64,000 bases of DNA, taken from assembly GCA_030386875.1 (NCBI GenBank), contig CM059560.1, positions 43,814,757-43,878,756 on the forward strand. Reading direction: 5' to 3'. The stretch is from Morinoia aosen. Taxonomy: Eukaryota; Arthropoda; Malacostraca; Amphipoda; Talitridae. A model generated the notes under the pieces. It saw nothing but the letters and a program-made list of their open reading frames with translations, made no database searches and was not told the origin of the DNA. The translations under genes were made by a program, and so were the position numbers. Below are positions 37,304 to 51,772 of this stretch, piece by piece. The stretch's first letter is position 1, and the number at the start of each line of letters is the position of its first letter.

Positions 37304-40300
37304 TGTGCGCTGTAGAGATACCTTCTGTACTCCTTTGTACGCTGTAGAGATACCTCGTGTACTCCTTTGTACGTTCTAGAGATATTTCCTGTACTCCTTT
37401 GTGCGCTGTAGAGATACCTTCTGTACTCCTTTGTGCGCTGTAGAGATACCTTCTGTACTCCTTTGTGCGCTGTAGAGATACCTCGTGTACTCCTTTGTAC
37501 GCTGTAGAGATACCTTCTGTACTCCTTTGTGCGCTGTAGAGATACCTTCTGTACTCCTATGTGCGCTGTAGAGATACCTTCTGTACTCCTTTGTGCGCTG
37601 TAGAGATACCTTCTGTACTCTTTTGTGCGCTGTAGAAATACCTCGTGTACTCCTTTGTACGCTGTAGAGATACCTTCTGTACTCCTTTGTGCGCTGTAGA
37701 GATACCTTCTGTACTCCTTTGTGCGCTGTAGAGATACCTTCTGTACTCCTTTGTGCGCTGTAGAGATACATTCTGTACTCCTTTGTGCGCTGTAGAGATA
37801 CCTTCTGTACTCCTTTGTGCGCTTTAGAGATACCTCGTGTACTCCTTTGTAAGTTCTAGAGATATTTCCTGTACTCCTTTGTGCGCTGTAGAGATACCTT
37901 CTGTACTCCTTTGTGCGCTGTAGAGATACCTTCTGTACTCCTTTGTGCGCTGTAGAGATACCTCGTGTACTCCTTTGTACGTTCTAGAGATATTTCCTGT
38001 ACTCCTTTGTGCGCTCTAGAGATACCTTCTGTACTCCTTTGTGCGCTGTAGAGATACCTTCTGTACTCCTTTGTACGCTGTAGAGATACCTCGTGTACTC
38101 CTTTGTACGTTCTAGAGATATTTCCTGTACTCCTTTGTGCGATGTAGAGATACCTTCTGTACTCCTTTGTTCGCTGTAGAGATACCTTCTGTACTCCTTT
38201 GTGCGCTGTAGAGATACCTTCTGTACTCCTTTGTGCGCTGTAGAGATACCTTCTGTACTCCTTTGTACGTTCTAGAGATATTTCCTGTACTCCTTTGTGC
38301 GCTGTAGAGATACCTTCTGTACTCCTTTGTACGCTGTAGAGATACCTCGTGTACTCCTTTGTACGTTCTAGAGATATTTCCTGTACTCCTTTGTGCGCTG
38401 TAGAGATACCTTCTGTACTCCTTTGTGCGCTGTAGAGATACCTTCTGTACTCCTTTGTGCGCTGTAGAGATACCTTCTGTACTCCTTTGTACGCTCTAGA
38501 GATACCTCGTGTACTCCTTTGTACGTTCTAGAGATATTTCCTGTACTCCTTTGTGCGCTGTAGAGATACCTTCTCTACTCCTTTGTGCGCTGTAGAGATA
38601 CCTTCTGTACTTCTTTGTGCGCTGTAGAGATACCTTCTGTACTCCTTTGTACGCTGTAGAGATACCTTCTGTACTCCTTTGTACGCTGTAGAGATACCTT
38701 CTGTACTCCTTTGTACGCTGTAGAGATACCTCGTGTACTCCTTTGTACGTTCTAGAGATATTTCCTGTACTCCTTTGTGCGCTGTAGAGATACCTTCTGT
38801 ACTCCTTTGTGCGCTGTAGAGATACCTTCTGTACTCCTTTGTACGCTGTAGAGATACCTTCTGTACTCCTTTGTGCGCTGTAGAGATACCTTCTGTACTC
38901 CTTTGTACGCTGTAGAGATACCTCGTGTACTCCTTTGTACGTTCTAGAGATATTTCCTGTACTCCTTTGTGCGCTGTAGAGATACCTTCTGTACTCCTTT
39001 GTGCGCTGTAGAGATACCTTCTGTACTCCTTTGTGCGCTGTTGAGATACCTTCTGTACTCCTTTGTGCGCTGTAGAGATACCTTCTGTACTCCTTTGTGC
39101 GCTGTAGAGATACCTTCTGTACTCCTTTGTGCGCTGTAGAGATACCTTCTGTACTCCTTTGTGCGCTGTAGAGATACCTTCTGTACTCCTTTGTACGCTG
39201 TAGAGATACCTCGTGTACTCCTTTGTGCGCTGTAGAGATACCTTCTGTACTCCTTTGTGCGCTGTTGAGATACCTTCTGTACTCCTTTGTGCGCTGTAGA
39301 GATACCTTCTGTACTCCTTTGTGCGCTGTAGAGATACCTTCTGTACTCCTTTGTGCGCTGTAGAGATACCTTCTGTACTCCTTTGTGCGCTGTAGAGATA
39401 CCTTCTGTACTCCTTTGTGCGCTGTAGAGATACCTCATGTACTCCTTTGTACGCTGTAGCGATACCTTCTGCACTCCTTTGTACGCTGTAGAGATACCTC
39501 GTGTACTCCTTTGTGCGCTGTAGAGATACCTTCTGTACTCCTTTGTACGCTGTAGAGATACCTCGTGTACTCCTATGTACGTTCTAGAGATATTTCTTGT
39601 ACTTCTTTGTGCGCTGTAGAGATACCTTCTGTACTCCTTTGTGCGCTGTAGGGATACCTTCTGTACTCCTTTGTGCGCTGTAGAGATACCTTCTGTACTC
39701 CTTTGTGCGCTGTAGAGATACCTTCTGTACTCCTTTGTGCGCTGTAGAGATACCTTCTGTTCTCCTTTGTACGCTGTAGAGATACCTCGTTTACTCCTTT
39801 GTACGTTCTAGAGATATTTCCTGTACTCCTTTGTGCGCTGTAGAGATACCTTCTGTACTCCTTTGTGCGCTGTAGAGATACCTTCTGTACTCCTTTGTGC
39901 GCTGTAGAGATACCTTCTGTACTCCTTTGTGCGCTGTAGAGATACCTTCTGTACTCCTTTGTGCGCTGTAGAGATACCTTCTGTACTCCTTTGTACGCTG
40001 TAGAGATACCTCGTGTACTCCTTTGTACGTTCTAGAGATATTTCCTGTGCTCCTTTGTGCGCTGTAGAGATACCTTCTGTACTCCTTTGTGCGCTGTAGA
40101 GATACCTTCTGTACTCCTTTGTGCGCTGTAGAGATACCTCGTGTACTCCTTTGTACGCTGTAGAGATACCTTCTGTACTCCTTTGTGCGCTGTAGAGATA
40201 CCTTCTGTACTCCTTTGTGCGCTGTAGAGATACCTTCTGTACTCCTTTGTGCGCTGTAGAGATACCTTCTGTACTCTTTTGTGCGCTGTAGAGATATCTC

Positions 40301-41194
40301 GTGTACTCCTTTGTACGCTGTAGAGATACCTTCTGTACTCCTTTGTGCGCTGTAGAGATACCTTCTGTACTCCTTTGTGCGCTGTAGAGATACCTTCTGT
40401 ACTCCTTAGTGCGCTGTAGAGATACATTCTGTACTCCTTTGTGCGCTGTAGAGATACCTTCTGTACTCCTTTGTGCGCTGTAGAGATACCTCGTGTACTC
40501 CTTTGTACGTTCTAGAGATATTTCCTGTACTCCTTTGTGCGCTGTAGAGATACCTTCTGTACTCCTCTGTGCGCTGTAGAGATACCTTCTGTACTCCTTT
40601 GTGCGCTGTAGAGATACCTCGTGTACTCCTTTGTACGTTCTAGAGATATTTCCTGTACTCCTTTGTGCGCTGTAGAGATACCTTCTGTACTCCTTTGTGC
40701 GCTGTAGAGATACCTTCTGTACTCCTTTGTACGCTGTAGAGATACCTCGTGTACTCCTTTGTACGTTCTAGAGATATTTCCTGTACTCCTTTGTGCGATG
40801 TAGAGATACCTTCTGTACTCCTTTGTGCGCTGTAGAGATACCTTCTGTACTCCTTTGTGCGCTGTAGAGATACCTTCTGTACTCCTTTGTGCGCTGTAGA
40901 GATACCTTCTGTACTCCTTTGTACGTTCTAGAGATATTTCCTGTACTCCTTTGTGCGCTGTAGAGATACCTTCTGTACTCCTTTGTACGCTGTAGAGATA
41001 CCTCGTGTACTCCTTTGTACGTTCTAGAGATATTTCCTGTACTCCTTTGTGCGCTGTAGAGATACCTTCTGTACTCCTTTGTGCGCTGTAGAGATACCTT
41101 CTGTACTCCTTTGTGCGCTGTAGAGATACCTTCTGTACTCCTTTGTACGCTCTAGAGATACCTCGTGTACTCCTTTGTACGTTCTAGAGATATT
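37304..41194 (+). repeat. ~3.9-kb duplicated segment, partner of 17.4-21.3 kb
   Basis: This is the right-hand copy of the offset-19,904 duplication. It contains the CTCCTATGTACG landmark at 39,572 and the GTAGGGATACC marker (near 39,648). From about 39.1 kb onward it overlaps the start of the larger 36,928-offset duplication, so sequence here has at least three related copies in the window (near 2.6, 19.7 and 39.6 kb), plus the right-edge copies near 58-61 kb. Confidence 0.84.
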
Positions 41195-44100
41195 TCCTGT
41201 ACTCCTTTGTGCGCTGTAGAGATACCTTCTCTACTCCTTTGTGCGCTGTAGAGATACCTTCTGTACTTCTTTGTGCGCTGTAGAGATACCTTCTGTACTC
41301 CTTTGTACGCTGTAGAGATACCTTCTGTACTCCTTTGTGCGCTGTAGAGATACCTTCTGTACTCCTTTGTACGCTGTAGAGATACCTCGTGTACTCCTTT
41401 GTACGTTCTAGAGATATTTCCTGTACTCCTTTGTGCGCTGTAGAGACACCTTCTGTACTCCTTTGTGCGCTGTAGAGATACCTTCTGTACTCCTTTGTGC
41501 GCTGTAGAGATACCTCGTGTACTCCTTTGTACGCTGTAGAGATACCTTCTGTACTCCTTTGTGCGCTGTAGAGATACCTTCTGTACTCCTTTGTGCGCTG
41601 TAGAGATACCTTCTGTACTCCTTTGTGCGCTGTAGAGATACCTTCTGTACTCTTTTGTGCGCTGTAGAGATACCTCGTGTACTCCTTTGTACGCTGTAGA
41701 GATACCTTCTGTACTCCTTTGTGCGCTGTAGAGATACCTTCTGTACTCCTTTGTGCGCTGTAGAGATACCTTCTGTACTCCTTTGTGCGCTGTAGAGATA
41801 CCTTCTGTACTCCTTTGTGCGCTGTAGAGATACCTTCTGTACTCCTTTGTGCGCTGTAGAGATACCTCGTGTACTCCTTTGTACGTTCTAGAGATATTTC
41901 CTGTACTCCTTTGTGCGCTGTAGAGATACCTTCTGTACTCCTTTGTGCGCTGTAGAGATACCTTCTGTACTCCTTTGTACGCTGTAGAGATACCTCGTGT
42001 ACTCCTTTGTACGTTCTAGAGATATTTCCTGTACTCCTTTGTGCGCTGTAGAGATACCTTCTGTACTCCTTTGTGCGCTGTAGAGATACCTTCTGTACTC
42101 CTTTGTGCGCTGTTGAGATACCTTCTGTACGCCTTTGTGCGCTGTAGAGATACCTTCTGTTCTCCTTTGTGCGCTGTAGAGATACCTTCTGTACTCCTAT
42201 GTGCGCTGTAGAGATACCTTCTGTACTCCTTTGTGCGCTGTAGAGATACCTCGTGTACTCCTTTGTACGTTCTAGAGATATTTCCTGTACTCCTTTGTGC
42301 GCTGTAGAGATACCTTCTGTACTCCTTTGTGCGCTGTAGAGATACCTTCTGTACTCCTTTGTGCGCTGTAGAGATACCTCGTGTACTCCTTCGTACGTTC
42401 TAGAGATATTTCCTGTACTCCTTTGTGCGCTGTAGAGATACCTTCTGTACTCCTTTGTGCGCTGTAGAGATACCTTCTGTACTCCTTTGTGCGCTGTAGA
42501 GATACCTTCTGTACTCCTTTGTGCGCTGTAGAGATACCTTCTGTACTCCTTTGTACGCTGTAGAGATACCTCGTGTACTCCTTTGTGCGCTGTAGAGATA
42601 CCTTCTGTACTCCTTCGTGCGCTGTAGAGATACCTTCTGTACTCCTTTGTGCGCTGTAGAGATACCTTCTGTACTCCTTTGTACGCTGTAGAGATACCTC
42701 GTGTACTCCTTTGTACGTTCTAGAGATATTTCCTGTACTCCTTTGTGCGCTGTAGAGATACCTTCTGTACTCCTTTGTGCGCTGTAGAGATACCTTCTTT
42801 ACTCCTTTGTGCGCTGTAGAGATACCTTCTGTACTCCTTTGTGCGCTGTAGAGATACCTTCTGTACTCCTTTGTGCGCTGTAGAGATACCTCGTGTACTC
42901 CTTTGTACGCTGTAGAGATACCTTCTGTACTCCTTTGTGCGCTGTAGAGATACCTTCTGTACTCCTTTGAACGCTGTAGAGATACCTTCTGTACTCCTTT
43001 GTGCGCTGTAGAGATACCTCGTGTACTCCTTTGTACGTTCTAGAGATATTTCCTGTACTCCTTTGTGCGCTGTAGAGATTCCTTCTGTACTCCTTTGTGC
43101 GCTGTAGAGATACCTTCTGTACTCCTTTGTGCGCTGTAGAGAGACCTTCTGTACTCCTTTGTGCGCTGTAGAGATACCTTCTGTACTTCTTTGTGCGCTG
43201 TAGAGATACCTCGTGTACTCCTTTGTACGTTCTAGAGATATTTCCTGTACTCCTTTGTGCGCTGCAGAGATACCTTCTGTACTCCTTTGTGCGCTGTAGA
43301 GATGCCTTCTGTACTCCTTTGCGCGCTGTAGAGATACCTTCTGTACTCCTTTGTACGCTGTAGAGATACCTTCTGTACTCCTTTGTGCGCTGTAGAGATA
43401 CCTTCTGTACTCCTTTGTACGCTGTAGAGATACCTCGTGTACTCCTTTGTACGTTCTAGAGGTATTTCCTGTACTCCTTTGTGCGCTGTAGAGATACCTT
43501 CTGTACTCCTTTGTGCGCTGTAGAGATACCTTCTGTACTCCTTTGTGCGCTGTAGAGATACCTTCTGTACTCCTTTGTGCGCTGTAGAGATACCTTCTGT
43601 ACTCCTTTGTACGCTGTAGAGATACCTTCTGTACTCCTTTGTACGCTGTAGAGATACCTCGTGTACTCCTTTGTACGTTCTAGAGATATTTCCTGTACTC
43701 CTTTGTGCGATGTAGAGATACCTTCTGTACTCCTTTGTGCGCTGTAGAGATACCTTCTGTACTCCTTTGTGCGCTGTAGAGATACCTTCTGTACTCCTTT
43801 GTGCGCTGTAGAGATACCTTCTGTACTCCTTTGTACGTTCTAGAGATATTTCCTGTACTCCTTTGTGCGCTGTAGAGATACCTTCTGTACTCCTTTGTAC
43901 GCTGTAGAGATACCTCGTGTACTCCTTTGTACGTTCTAGAGATATTTCCTGTACTCCTTTGTGCGCTGTAGAGATACCTTCTGTACTCCTTTGTGCGCTG
44001 TAGAGATACCTTCTGTACTCCTTTGTGCGCTGTAGAGATACCTTCTGTACTCCTTTGTACGCTCTAGAGATACCTCGTGTACTCCTTTGTACGTTCTAGA

Positions 44101-47100
44101 GATATTTCCTGTACTCCTTTGTGCGCTGTAGAGATACCTTCTCTACTCCTTTGTGCGCTGTAGAGATACCTTCTGTACTTCTTTGTGCGCTGTAGAGATA
44201 CCTTCTGTACTCCTTTGTGCGCTGTAGAGATACCTTCTGTACTCCTTTGTGCGCTGTAGAGATACCTTCTGTACTCCTTTGTACGCTGTAGAGATACCTC
44301 GTGTACTCCTTTGTACGTTCTAGAGATATTTCCTGTACTCCTTTGTGCGCTGTAGAGATACCTTCTGTACTCCTTTGTGCGCTGTAGAGATACCTTCTGT
44401 ACTCCTTTGTGCGCTGTAGAGATACCTTCTGTACTCCTTTGTGCGCTGTAGAGATACCTTCTGTACTCTTTTGTGCGCTGTAGAGATACCTCGTGTACTC
44501 CTTTGTACGCTGTAGAGATACCTTCTGTACTCCTTTGTGCGCTGTAGAGATACCTTCTGTACTCCTTTGTGCGCTGTAGAGATACCTTCTGTACTCCTTT
44601 GTGCGCTGTAGAGATACCTTCTGTACTCCTTTGTGCGCTGTAGAGATACCTTCTGTACTCCTTTGTGCGCTGTAGAGATACCTCGTGTACTCCTTTGTAC
44701 GTTCGAGAGATATTTCCTGTACTCCTTTGTGCGCTGTAGAGATACCTTCTGTACTCCTTTGTGCGCTGTAGAGATACCTTCTGTACTCCTTTGTGCGCTG
44801 TAGAGATACCTCGTGTACTCCTTTGTACGTTCTAGAGATATTTCCTGTACTCCTTTGTGCGCTGTAGAGATACCTTCTGTACTCCTTTGTGCGCTGTAGA
44901 GATACCTTCTGTACTCCTTTGTACGCTGTAGAGATACCTCGTGTACTCCTTTGTACGTTCTAGAGATATTTCCTGTACTCCTTTGTGCGCTGTAGAGATA
45001 CCTTCTGTACTCCTTTGTGCGCTGTAGAGATACCTTATGTACTCCTTTGTGCGCTGTTGAGATACCTTCTGTACGCCTTTGTGCGCTGTAGAGATACCTT
45101 CTGTACTCCTTTGTGCGCTGTAGAGATACCTTCTGTACTCCTTTGTGCGCTGTAGAGATACCTCGTGTACTCCTTTGTACGTTCTAGAGATATTTCCTGT
45201 ACTCCTTTGTGCGCTGTAGAGATACCTTCTGTACTCCTTTGTGCGCTGTAGAGATACCTTCTGTACTCCTTCGTGCGCTGTAGAGATACCTCGTGTACTC
45301 CTTCGTACGTTCTAGAGATATTTCCTGTACTCCTTTGTGCGCTGTAGAGATACCTTCTGTACTCCTTTGTGCGCTGTAGAGATACCTTCTGTACTCCTTT
45401 GTGCGCTGTAGAGATACCTTCTGTACTCCTTTGTGCGCTGTAGAGATACCTTCTGTACTCCTTTGTACGCTGTAGAGATACCTCGTGTACTCCTTTGTGC
45501 GCTGTAGAGATACCTTCTGTACTCCTTCTGTGCGCTGTAGAGATACCTTCTGTACTCCTTTGTGCGCTGTAGAGATACCTTCTGTACTCCTTTGTACGCT
45601 GTAGAGATACCTCGTGTACTCCTTTGTACGTTCTAGAGATATTTCCTGTACTCCTTTGTGCGCTGTAGAGATACCTTCTGTACTCCTTTGTGCGCTGTAG
45701 AGATACCTTCTTTACTCCTTTGTGCGCTGTGGAGATACCTTCTGTACTCCTTTGTGCGCTGTAGAGATACCTTCTGTACTCCTTTCTGCGCTGTAGAGAT
45801 ACCTCGTGTACTCCTTTGTACGCTGTAGAGATACCTTCTGTACTCCTTTGTGCGCTGTAGAGATACCTTCTGTACTCCTTTGAACGCTGTAGAGATACCT
45901 TCTGTACTCCTTTGTGCGCTGTAGAGATACCTCGTGTACTCCTTTGTACGTTCTAGAGATATTTCCTGTACTCCTTTGTGCGCTGTAGAGATTCCTTCTG
46001 TACTCCTTTGTGCGCTGTAGAGATACCTTCTGTACTCCTTTGTGCGCTGTAGAGAGACCTTCTGTACTCCTTTGTGCGCTGTAGAGATACCTTCTGTACT
46101 TCTTTGTGCGCTGTAGAGATACCTCGTGTACTCCTTTGTACGTTCTAGAGATATTTCCTGTACTCCTTTGTGCGCTGTAGAGATACCTTCTGTACTCCTT
46201 TGTGCGCTGTAGAGATGCCTTCTGTACTCCTTTGCGCGCTGTAGAGATACCTTCTGTACTCCTTTGTACGCTGTAGAGATACCTTCTGTACTCCTTTGTG
46301 CGCTGTAGAGATACCTTCTGTACTCCTTTGTACGCTGTAGAGATACCTCGTGTACTCCTTTGTACGTTCTAGAGGTATTTCCTGTACTTCTTTGTGCGCT
46401 GTAGAGATACCTTCTGAACTCCTTTGTGCGCTGTAGAGATACCTTCTGTACTCCTTTGTGCGCTGTAGAGATACCTTCTGTACTCCTTTGTGCGCTGTAG
46501 AGATACCTTCTGTACTCCTTTGTACGCTGTAGAGATACCTTCTGTACTCCTTTGTGCGCTGTAGAGATACCTTCTGTACTCCTTTGTACGCTGTAGAGAT
46601 ACCTCGTGTACTCCTTTGTACGTTCTAGAGATATTTCCTGTACTCCTTTGTGCGCTGTAGAGATACCTTCTGTACTCCTTTGTGCGCTATAGAGATACCT
46701 TCTGTACTCCTTTGTGCGCTGTAGAGATACCTTCTGTACTCCTTTGTAGGCTGTAGAGATTCCTTCTGTACTCCTTTGTGCGCTGTAGAGATACCTTCTG
46801 TACTCCTTTGTGCGCTGTAGAGATACCTTCTGTTCTCCTTTGTACGCTGTAGAGATACCTCGTGTACTCCTTTGTACGTTCTAGAGATATTTCCTGTTCT
46901 CCTTTGTGCGCTGTAGAGATACCTTCTGTACTCCTTTGTGCGCTGTAGAGATACCTTCTGTACTCCTTTGTGCGCTGTAGAGATACCTTCTGTACTCCTT
47001 TGTACGCTGTAGAGATACCTTCTGTACTCCTTTGTGCGCTGTAGAGATACCTTCTGTACTCCTTTGTACGCTGTAGAGATACCTCGTGTACTCCTTTGTA

Positions 47101-49378
47101 CGTTCTAGAGATATTTCCTGTACTCCTTTGTGCGCTGTAGAGATACCTTCTGTACTCCTTTGTGCGCTGTAGAGATTCCTTCTGTACTCCTTTGTGCGCT
47201 GTAGAGATACCTTCTGTACTCCTTTGTACGCTGTAGAGATACCTTCTGTACTCCTTTGTGCGCTGTAGAGATACCTTCTGTACTCCTTTGTACGCTGTAG
47301 AGATACCTCGTGTACTCCTTTGTACGTTCTAGAGATATTTCCTGTACTCCTTTGTGCGCTGTAGAGATACCTTCTGTACTCCTTTGTGCGCTGTAGAGAT
47401 ACCTTCTGTACTCCTTTGTACGCTGTAGAGATACCTTCTGTACTCCTTTGTGCGCTGTAGAGATACCTTCTGGACTCCTTTGTACGCTGTAGAGATACCT
47501 CGTGTACTCCTTTGTACGTTCTAGAGATATTTCCTGTACTCCTTTGTGCGCTGTAGAGATACCTTCTGTACTCCTTTGTGCGCTGTAGAGATACCTTCTG
47601 TACTCCTTTGTGCGCTGTTGAGATACCTTCTGTACTCCTTTGTGCGCTGTAGAGATACCTTCTGTACTCCTTTGTGCGCTGTAGAGATACCTTCTGTACT
47701 CCTTTGTGCGCTGTAGAGATACCTTCTGTACTCCTTTGTGCGCTGTAGAGATACCTTCTGTACTCCTTTGTACGCTGTAGAGATACCTCGTGTACTCCTT
47801 TGTGCGCTGTAGAGATACCTTCTGTACTCCTTTGTGCGCTGTTGAGATACCTTCTGTACTCCTTTGTGCGCTGTAGAGATACCTTCTGTACTCCTTTGTG
47901 CGCTGTAGAGATACCTTCTGTACTCCTTTGTGCGCTGTAGAGATACCTTCTGTACTCCTTTGTGCGCTGTAGAGATACCTTCTCTACTCCTTTGTGCGCT
48001 GTAGAGATACCTTCTGTACTTCTTTGTGCGCTGTAGAGATACCTTCTGTACTCCTTTGTACGCTGTAGAGATACCTTCTGTACTCCTTTGTGCGCTGTAG
48101 AGATACCTTCTGTACTCCTTTGTACGCTGTAGAGATACCTCGTGTACTCCTTTGTACGTTCTAGAGAAATTTCCTGTACTCCTTTGTGCGCTGTAGAGAT
48201 ACTTTCTGTACTCCTTTGTGCGCTGTAGAGATACCTTCTGTACTCCTTTGTGCGCTGTAGAGATACCTTCTGTACTCCTTTGTACGCTGTAGAGATACCT
48301 TCTGTACTCCTTTGTGCGCTGTAGAGATACCTTCTGTACTCCTTTGTACACTGTAGAGATACCTCGTGTACTCCTTTGTACGTTCTAGAGATATTTCCTG
48401 TACTCCTTTGTGCGCTGTAGAGATACCTTCTGTACTCCTTTGTGCGCTGTAGAGATACCTTCTGTACTCCTTTGTGCGCTGTAGAGATACCTTCTGTACT
48501 CTTTTGTACGCTGTAGAGATACCTTCTGTACTCCTTTGTGCGCTGTAGAGATACCTTCTGTACTCCTTTGTACGCTGTAGAGATACCTCGTGTACTCCTT
48601 TGTACGTTCTAGAGATATTTCCTGTACTCCTTTGTGCGCTGTAGAGATACCTTCTGTACTCCTTTGTGCGCTGTAGAGATACCTTCTGTACTCCTTTGTG
48701 CGCTGTAGAGATACCTTCTGTACTCCTTTGTGCGCTGTAGAGATACCTTCTGTACTCCTTTGTACGTTCTGGAGATATTTCCTGTACTCCTTTGTGCGCT
48801 GTAGAGATACCTTCTGTACTCCTTTGTGCGCTGTAGAGATACCTTCTGTACTCCTTTGGGCGCTGTAGAGATACCTGCTGTTCTCCTTTGTGCGCTGTAG
48901 AGATACCTCGTGTACTCCTTTGTACGCTGTAGAGATACCTTCTGTATTCCTTTGTGCGCTGTAGAGATACCTTCTGGACTCCTTTGTGCGCTGTAGAGAT
49001 ACCTCGTGCACTCCTTTGTGCGCTGTAGAGATACCTTCTGTACGCCTTTGTGCGCTGTAGAGATACCTTCTGTACTCCTTTGTACGCTGTAGAGATACCT
49101 CCTGTACTCCTTTGTACGTTCTAGAGATATTTCCTGTACTCCTTTGTGCGCTGTAGAGATACCTTCTGTACTCCTTTGTGCGCTGTAGAGATACCTTCTG
49201 TACTCCTTTGTGCGCTGTAGAGATACCTTCTGTACTCTTTTGTGCGCTGTAGAGATACCTTCTGTACTCCTTTGTACGCTGTAGAGATACCTCGTGTACT
49301 CCTTTGTACGTTCTAGAGATATTTCCTGTACTCCTTTGTGCGCTGTAGAGATACCTTCTGTACTCCTTTGTGCGCTGT
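39128..49378 (+). repeat. ~10.2-kb duplicated segment, right copy
   Basis: This is the partner of 2,200-12,450 at offset 36,928 bp. The inserted C (45,528), TCTAGAGAAATTTCC (near 48,161), TACACTG (near 48,347), the TTCTGGAG monomer (near 48,767), CCTGCTGTTCTCC (near 48,874) and CTCGTGCACTCC (near 49,003) lie exactly where the offset predicts. Near 45.1 kb this copy lacks the CCTATGTGCG monomer seen near 8,215, a local whole-monomer difference. After about 49.4 kb the similarity to the left copy stops and an extra block begins. Confidence 0.9.
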
Positions 49379-50140
49379 AGAGATACCTTCTGTACTCCTT
49401 TGTGCGCTGTAGAGATACCTCGTGTTCTCCTTTGTACGTTCTAGAGATATTTCCTGTACTCCTTTGTGCGCTGTAGAGATACCTTCTGTACTCCTTTGTG
49501 CGCTGTAGAGATACCTTCTGTACTCCTTTGTACGCTGTAGAGATACCTCGTGTACTCCTTTGTACGTTCTAGAGATATTTCCTGTACTCCTTTGTGCGCT
49601 GTAGAGATACCTTCTGTACTCCTTTGTGCGCTGTAGAGATACCTTCTGTACTCCTTTGTGCGCTGTTGAGATACCTTCTGTACGCCTTTGTGCGCTGTAG
49701 AGATACCTTCTGTACTCCTTTGTGCGCTGTAGAGATACCTTCTGTACTCCTATGTGCGCTGTAGAGATACCTTCTGTACTCCTTTGTGCGCTGTAGAGAT
49801 ACCTCGTGTACTCCTTTGTACGTTCTAGAGATATTTCCTGTACTCCTTTGTGCGCTGTAGAGATACCTTCTGTACTCCTTTGTGCGCTGTAGAGATACCT
49901 TCTGTACTCCTTTGTGCGCTGTAGAGATACCTCGTGTACTCCTTCGTACGTTCTAGAGATATTTCCTGTACTCCTTTGTGCGCTGTAGAGATACCTTCTG
50001 TACTCCTTTGTACGCTGTAGAGATACCTTCTGTACTCCTTTGTGCGCTGTAGAGATACCTTCTGTACTCTTTTGTGCGCTGTAGAGATACCTTCTGTACT
50101 CCTTTGTACGCTGTAGAGATACCTCGTGTACTCCTTTGTA

Positions 50141-51772
50141 CGTTCTAGAGATATTTCCTGTACTCCTTTGTGCGCTGTAGAGATACCTTCTGTACTCCTT
50201 TGTGCGCTGTAGAGATACCTTCTGTACTCCTTTGTGCGCTGTAGAGATACCTTCTGTACTCCTTTGTACGCTGTAGAGATACCTTCTGTACTCCTTTGTG
50301 CGCTGTAGAGATACCTTCTGTACTCCTTTGTACGCTGTAGAGATACCTCGTGTACTCCTTTGTACGTTCTAGAGATATTTCCTGTACTCCTTTGTGCGCT
50401 GTAGAGATACCTTCTGTACTCCTTTGTGCGCTGTAGAGATACCTTCTGTACACCTTTGTGCGCTGTAGAGATACTTTCTGTACTCCTTTGTACGCTGTAG
50501 AGATACCTTCTGTACTCCTTTGTGCGCTGTAGAGATACCTTCTGTACTCCTTTGTACGCTGTAGAGATACCTCGTGTACTCCTTTGTACGTTCTAGAGAT
50601 ATTTCCTGTACTCCTTTGTGCGCTGTAGAGATACTTTCTGTACTCCTTTGTGCGCTGTAGAGATACCTTCTGTACTCCTTTGTGCGCTGTAGAGATACCT
50701 TCTGTACTCCTTTGTGCGCTGTAGAGATACCTTCTGTACTCCTTTGTACGCTGTAGAGATACCTTCTGTACTCCTTTGTGCGCTGTAGAGATACCTTCTG
50801 TACTCCTTTGTACGCTGTAGAGATACCTCGTGTACTCCTTTGTACGTTCTAGAGATATTTCCTGTACTCCTTTGTGCGCTGTAGAGTTACCTTCTGTACT
50901 CCTTTGTGCGCTGTAGAGATACCTTCTGTACTCCTTTGTGCGCTGTAGAGATATTTCCTGTACTCCTTTGTGCGCTGTAGAGATACCTTCTGTACTCCTT
51001 TGTACGCTGTAGAGACACATTCTGTACTCCTTTGTGCGCTGTAGAGATACCTTCTGTACTCCTTTGTACGCTGTAGAGATACCTCGTGTACTCCTTTGTA
51101 CGTTCTAGAGATATTTCCTGTACTCCTTTGTGCGCTGTAGAGATACCTTCTGTACTCCTTTGTGCGCAATAGAGATACCTTCTGTACTCCTTTGTGCGCT
51201 GTAGAGATACCTTCTGTACTCCTTTGTACGCTGTAGAGATTCCTTCTGTACTCCTTTGTGCGCTGTAGAGATACCTTCTGTACTCCTTTGTGCGCTGTAG
51301 AGATACCTTCTGTTCTCCTTTGTACGCTGTAGAGATACCTCGTGTACTCCTTTGTACGTTCTAGAGATATTTCCTGTACTCCTTTGTGCGCTGTAGAGAT
51401 ACCTTCTGTACTCCTTTGTGCGCTGTAGAGATACCTTCTGTACTCCTTTGTGCGCTGTAGAGATACCTTCTGTACTCCTTTGTACGCTGTAGAGAACCCT
51501 TCTGTACTCCTTTGTGCGCTGTAGAGATACCTTCTGTACTCCTTTGTACGCTGTAGAGATACCTCGTGTACTCCTTTGTACGTTCTAGAGATATTTCCTG
51601 TACTCCTTTGTGCGCTGTAGAGATACCTTCTGTACTCCTTTGTGCGCTGTAGAGATACCTTCTGTACTCCTTTGTACGCTGTAGAGATACCTTCTGTACT
51701 CCTTTGTGCGCTGTAGAGATACCTTCTGTACTCCTTTGTACGCCGTAGAGATACCTCGTGTACTCCTTTGTA
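50141..51772 (+). repeat. 51-monomer local tandem unit (1,632 bp), copy 1
   Basis: The unit is bounded by C monomers at 50,141 and 51,773. C spacing inside is 7, 7, 8, 8, 8, 7 and 6 monomers, more regular than elsewhere in the array. It carries CACCTTTGTG (near 50,451), GATACTTTC (near 50,472 and 50,631), an A/C hybrid monomer at 50,928-50,959, GACACATTC (near 51,014), GAGAACCC (near 51,493) and CGCCGTAGAG (51,741). The next unit repeats most of these at offset 1,536 to 1,696. Confidence 0.85.
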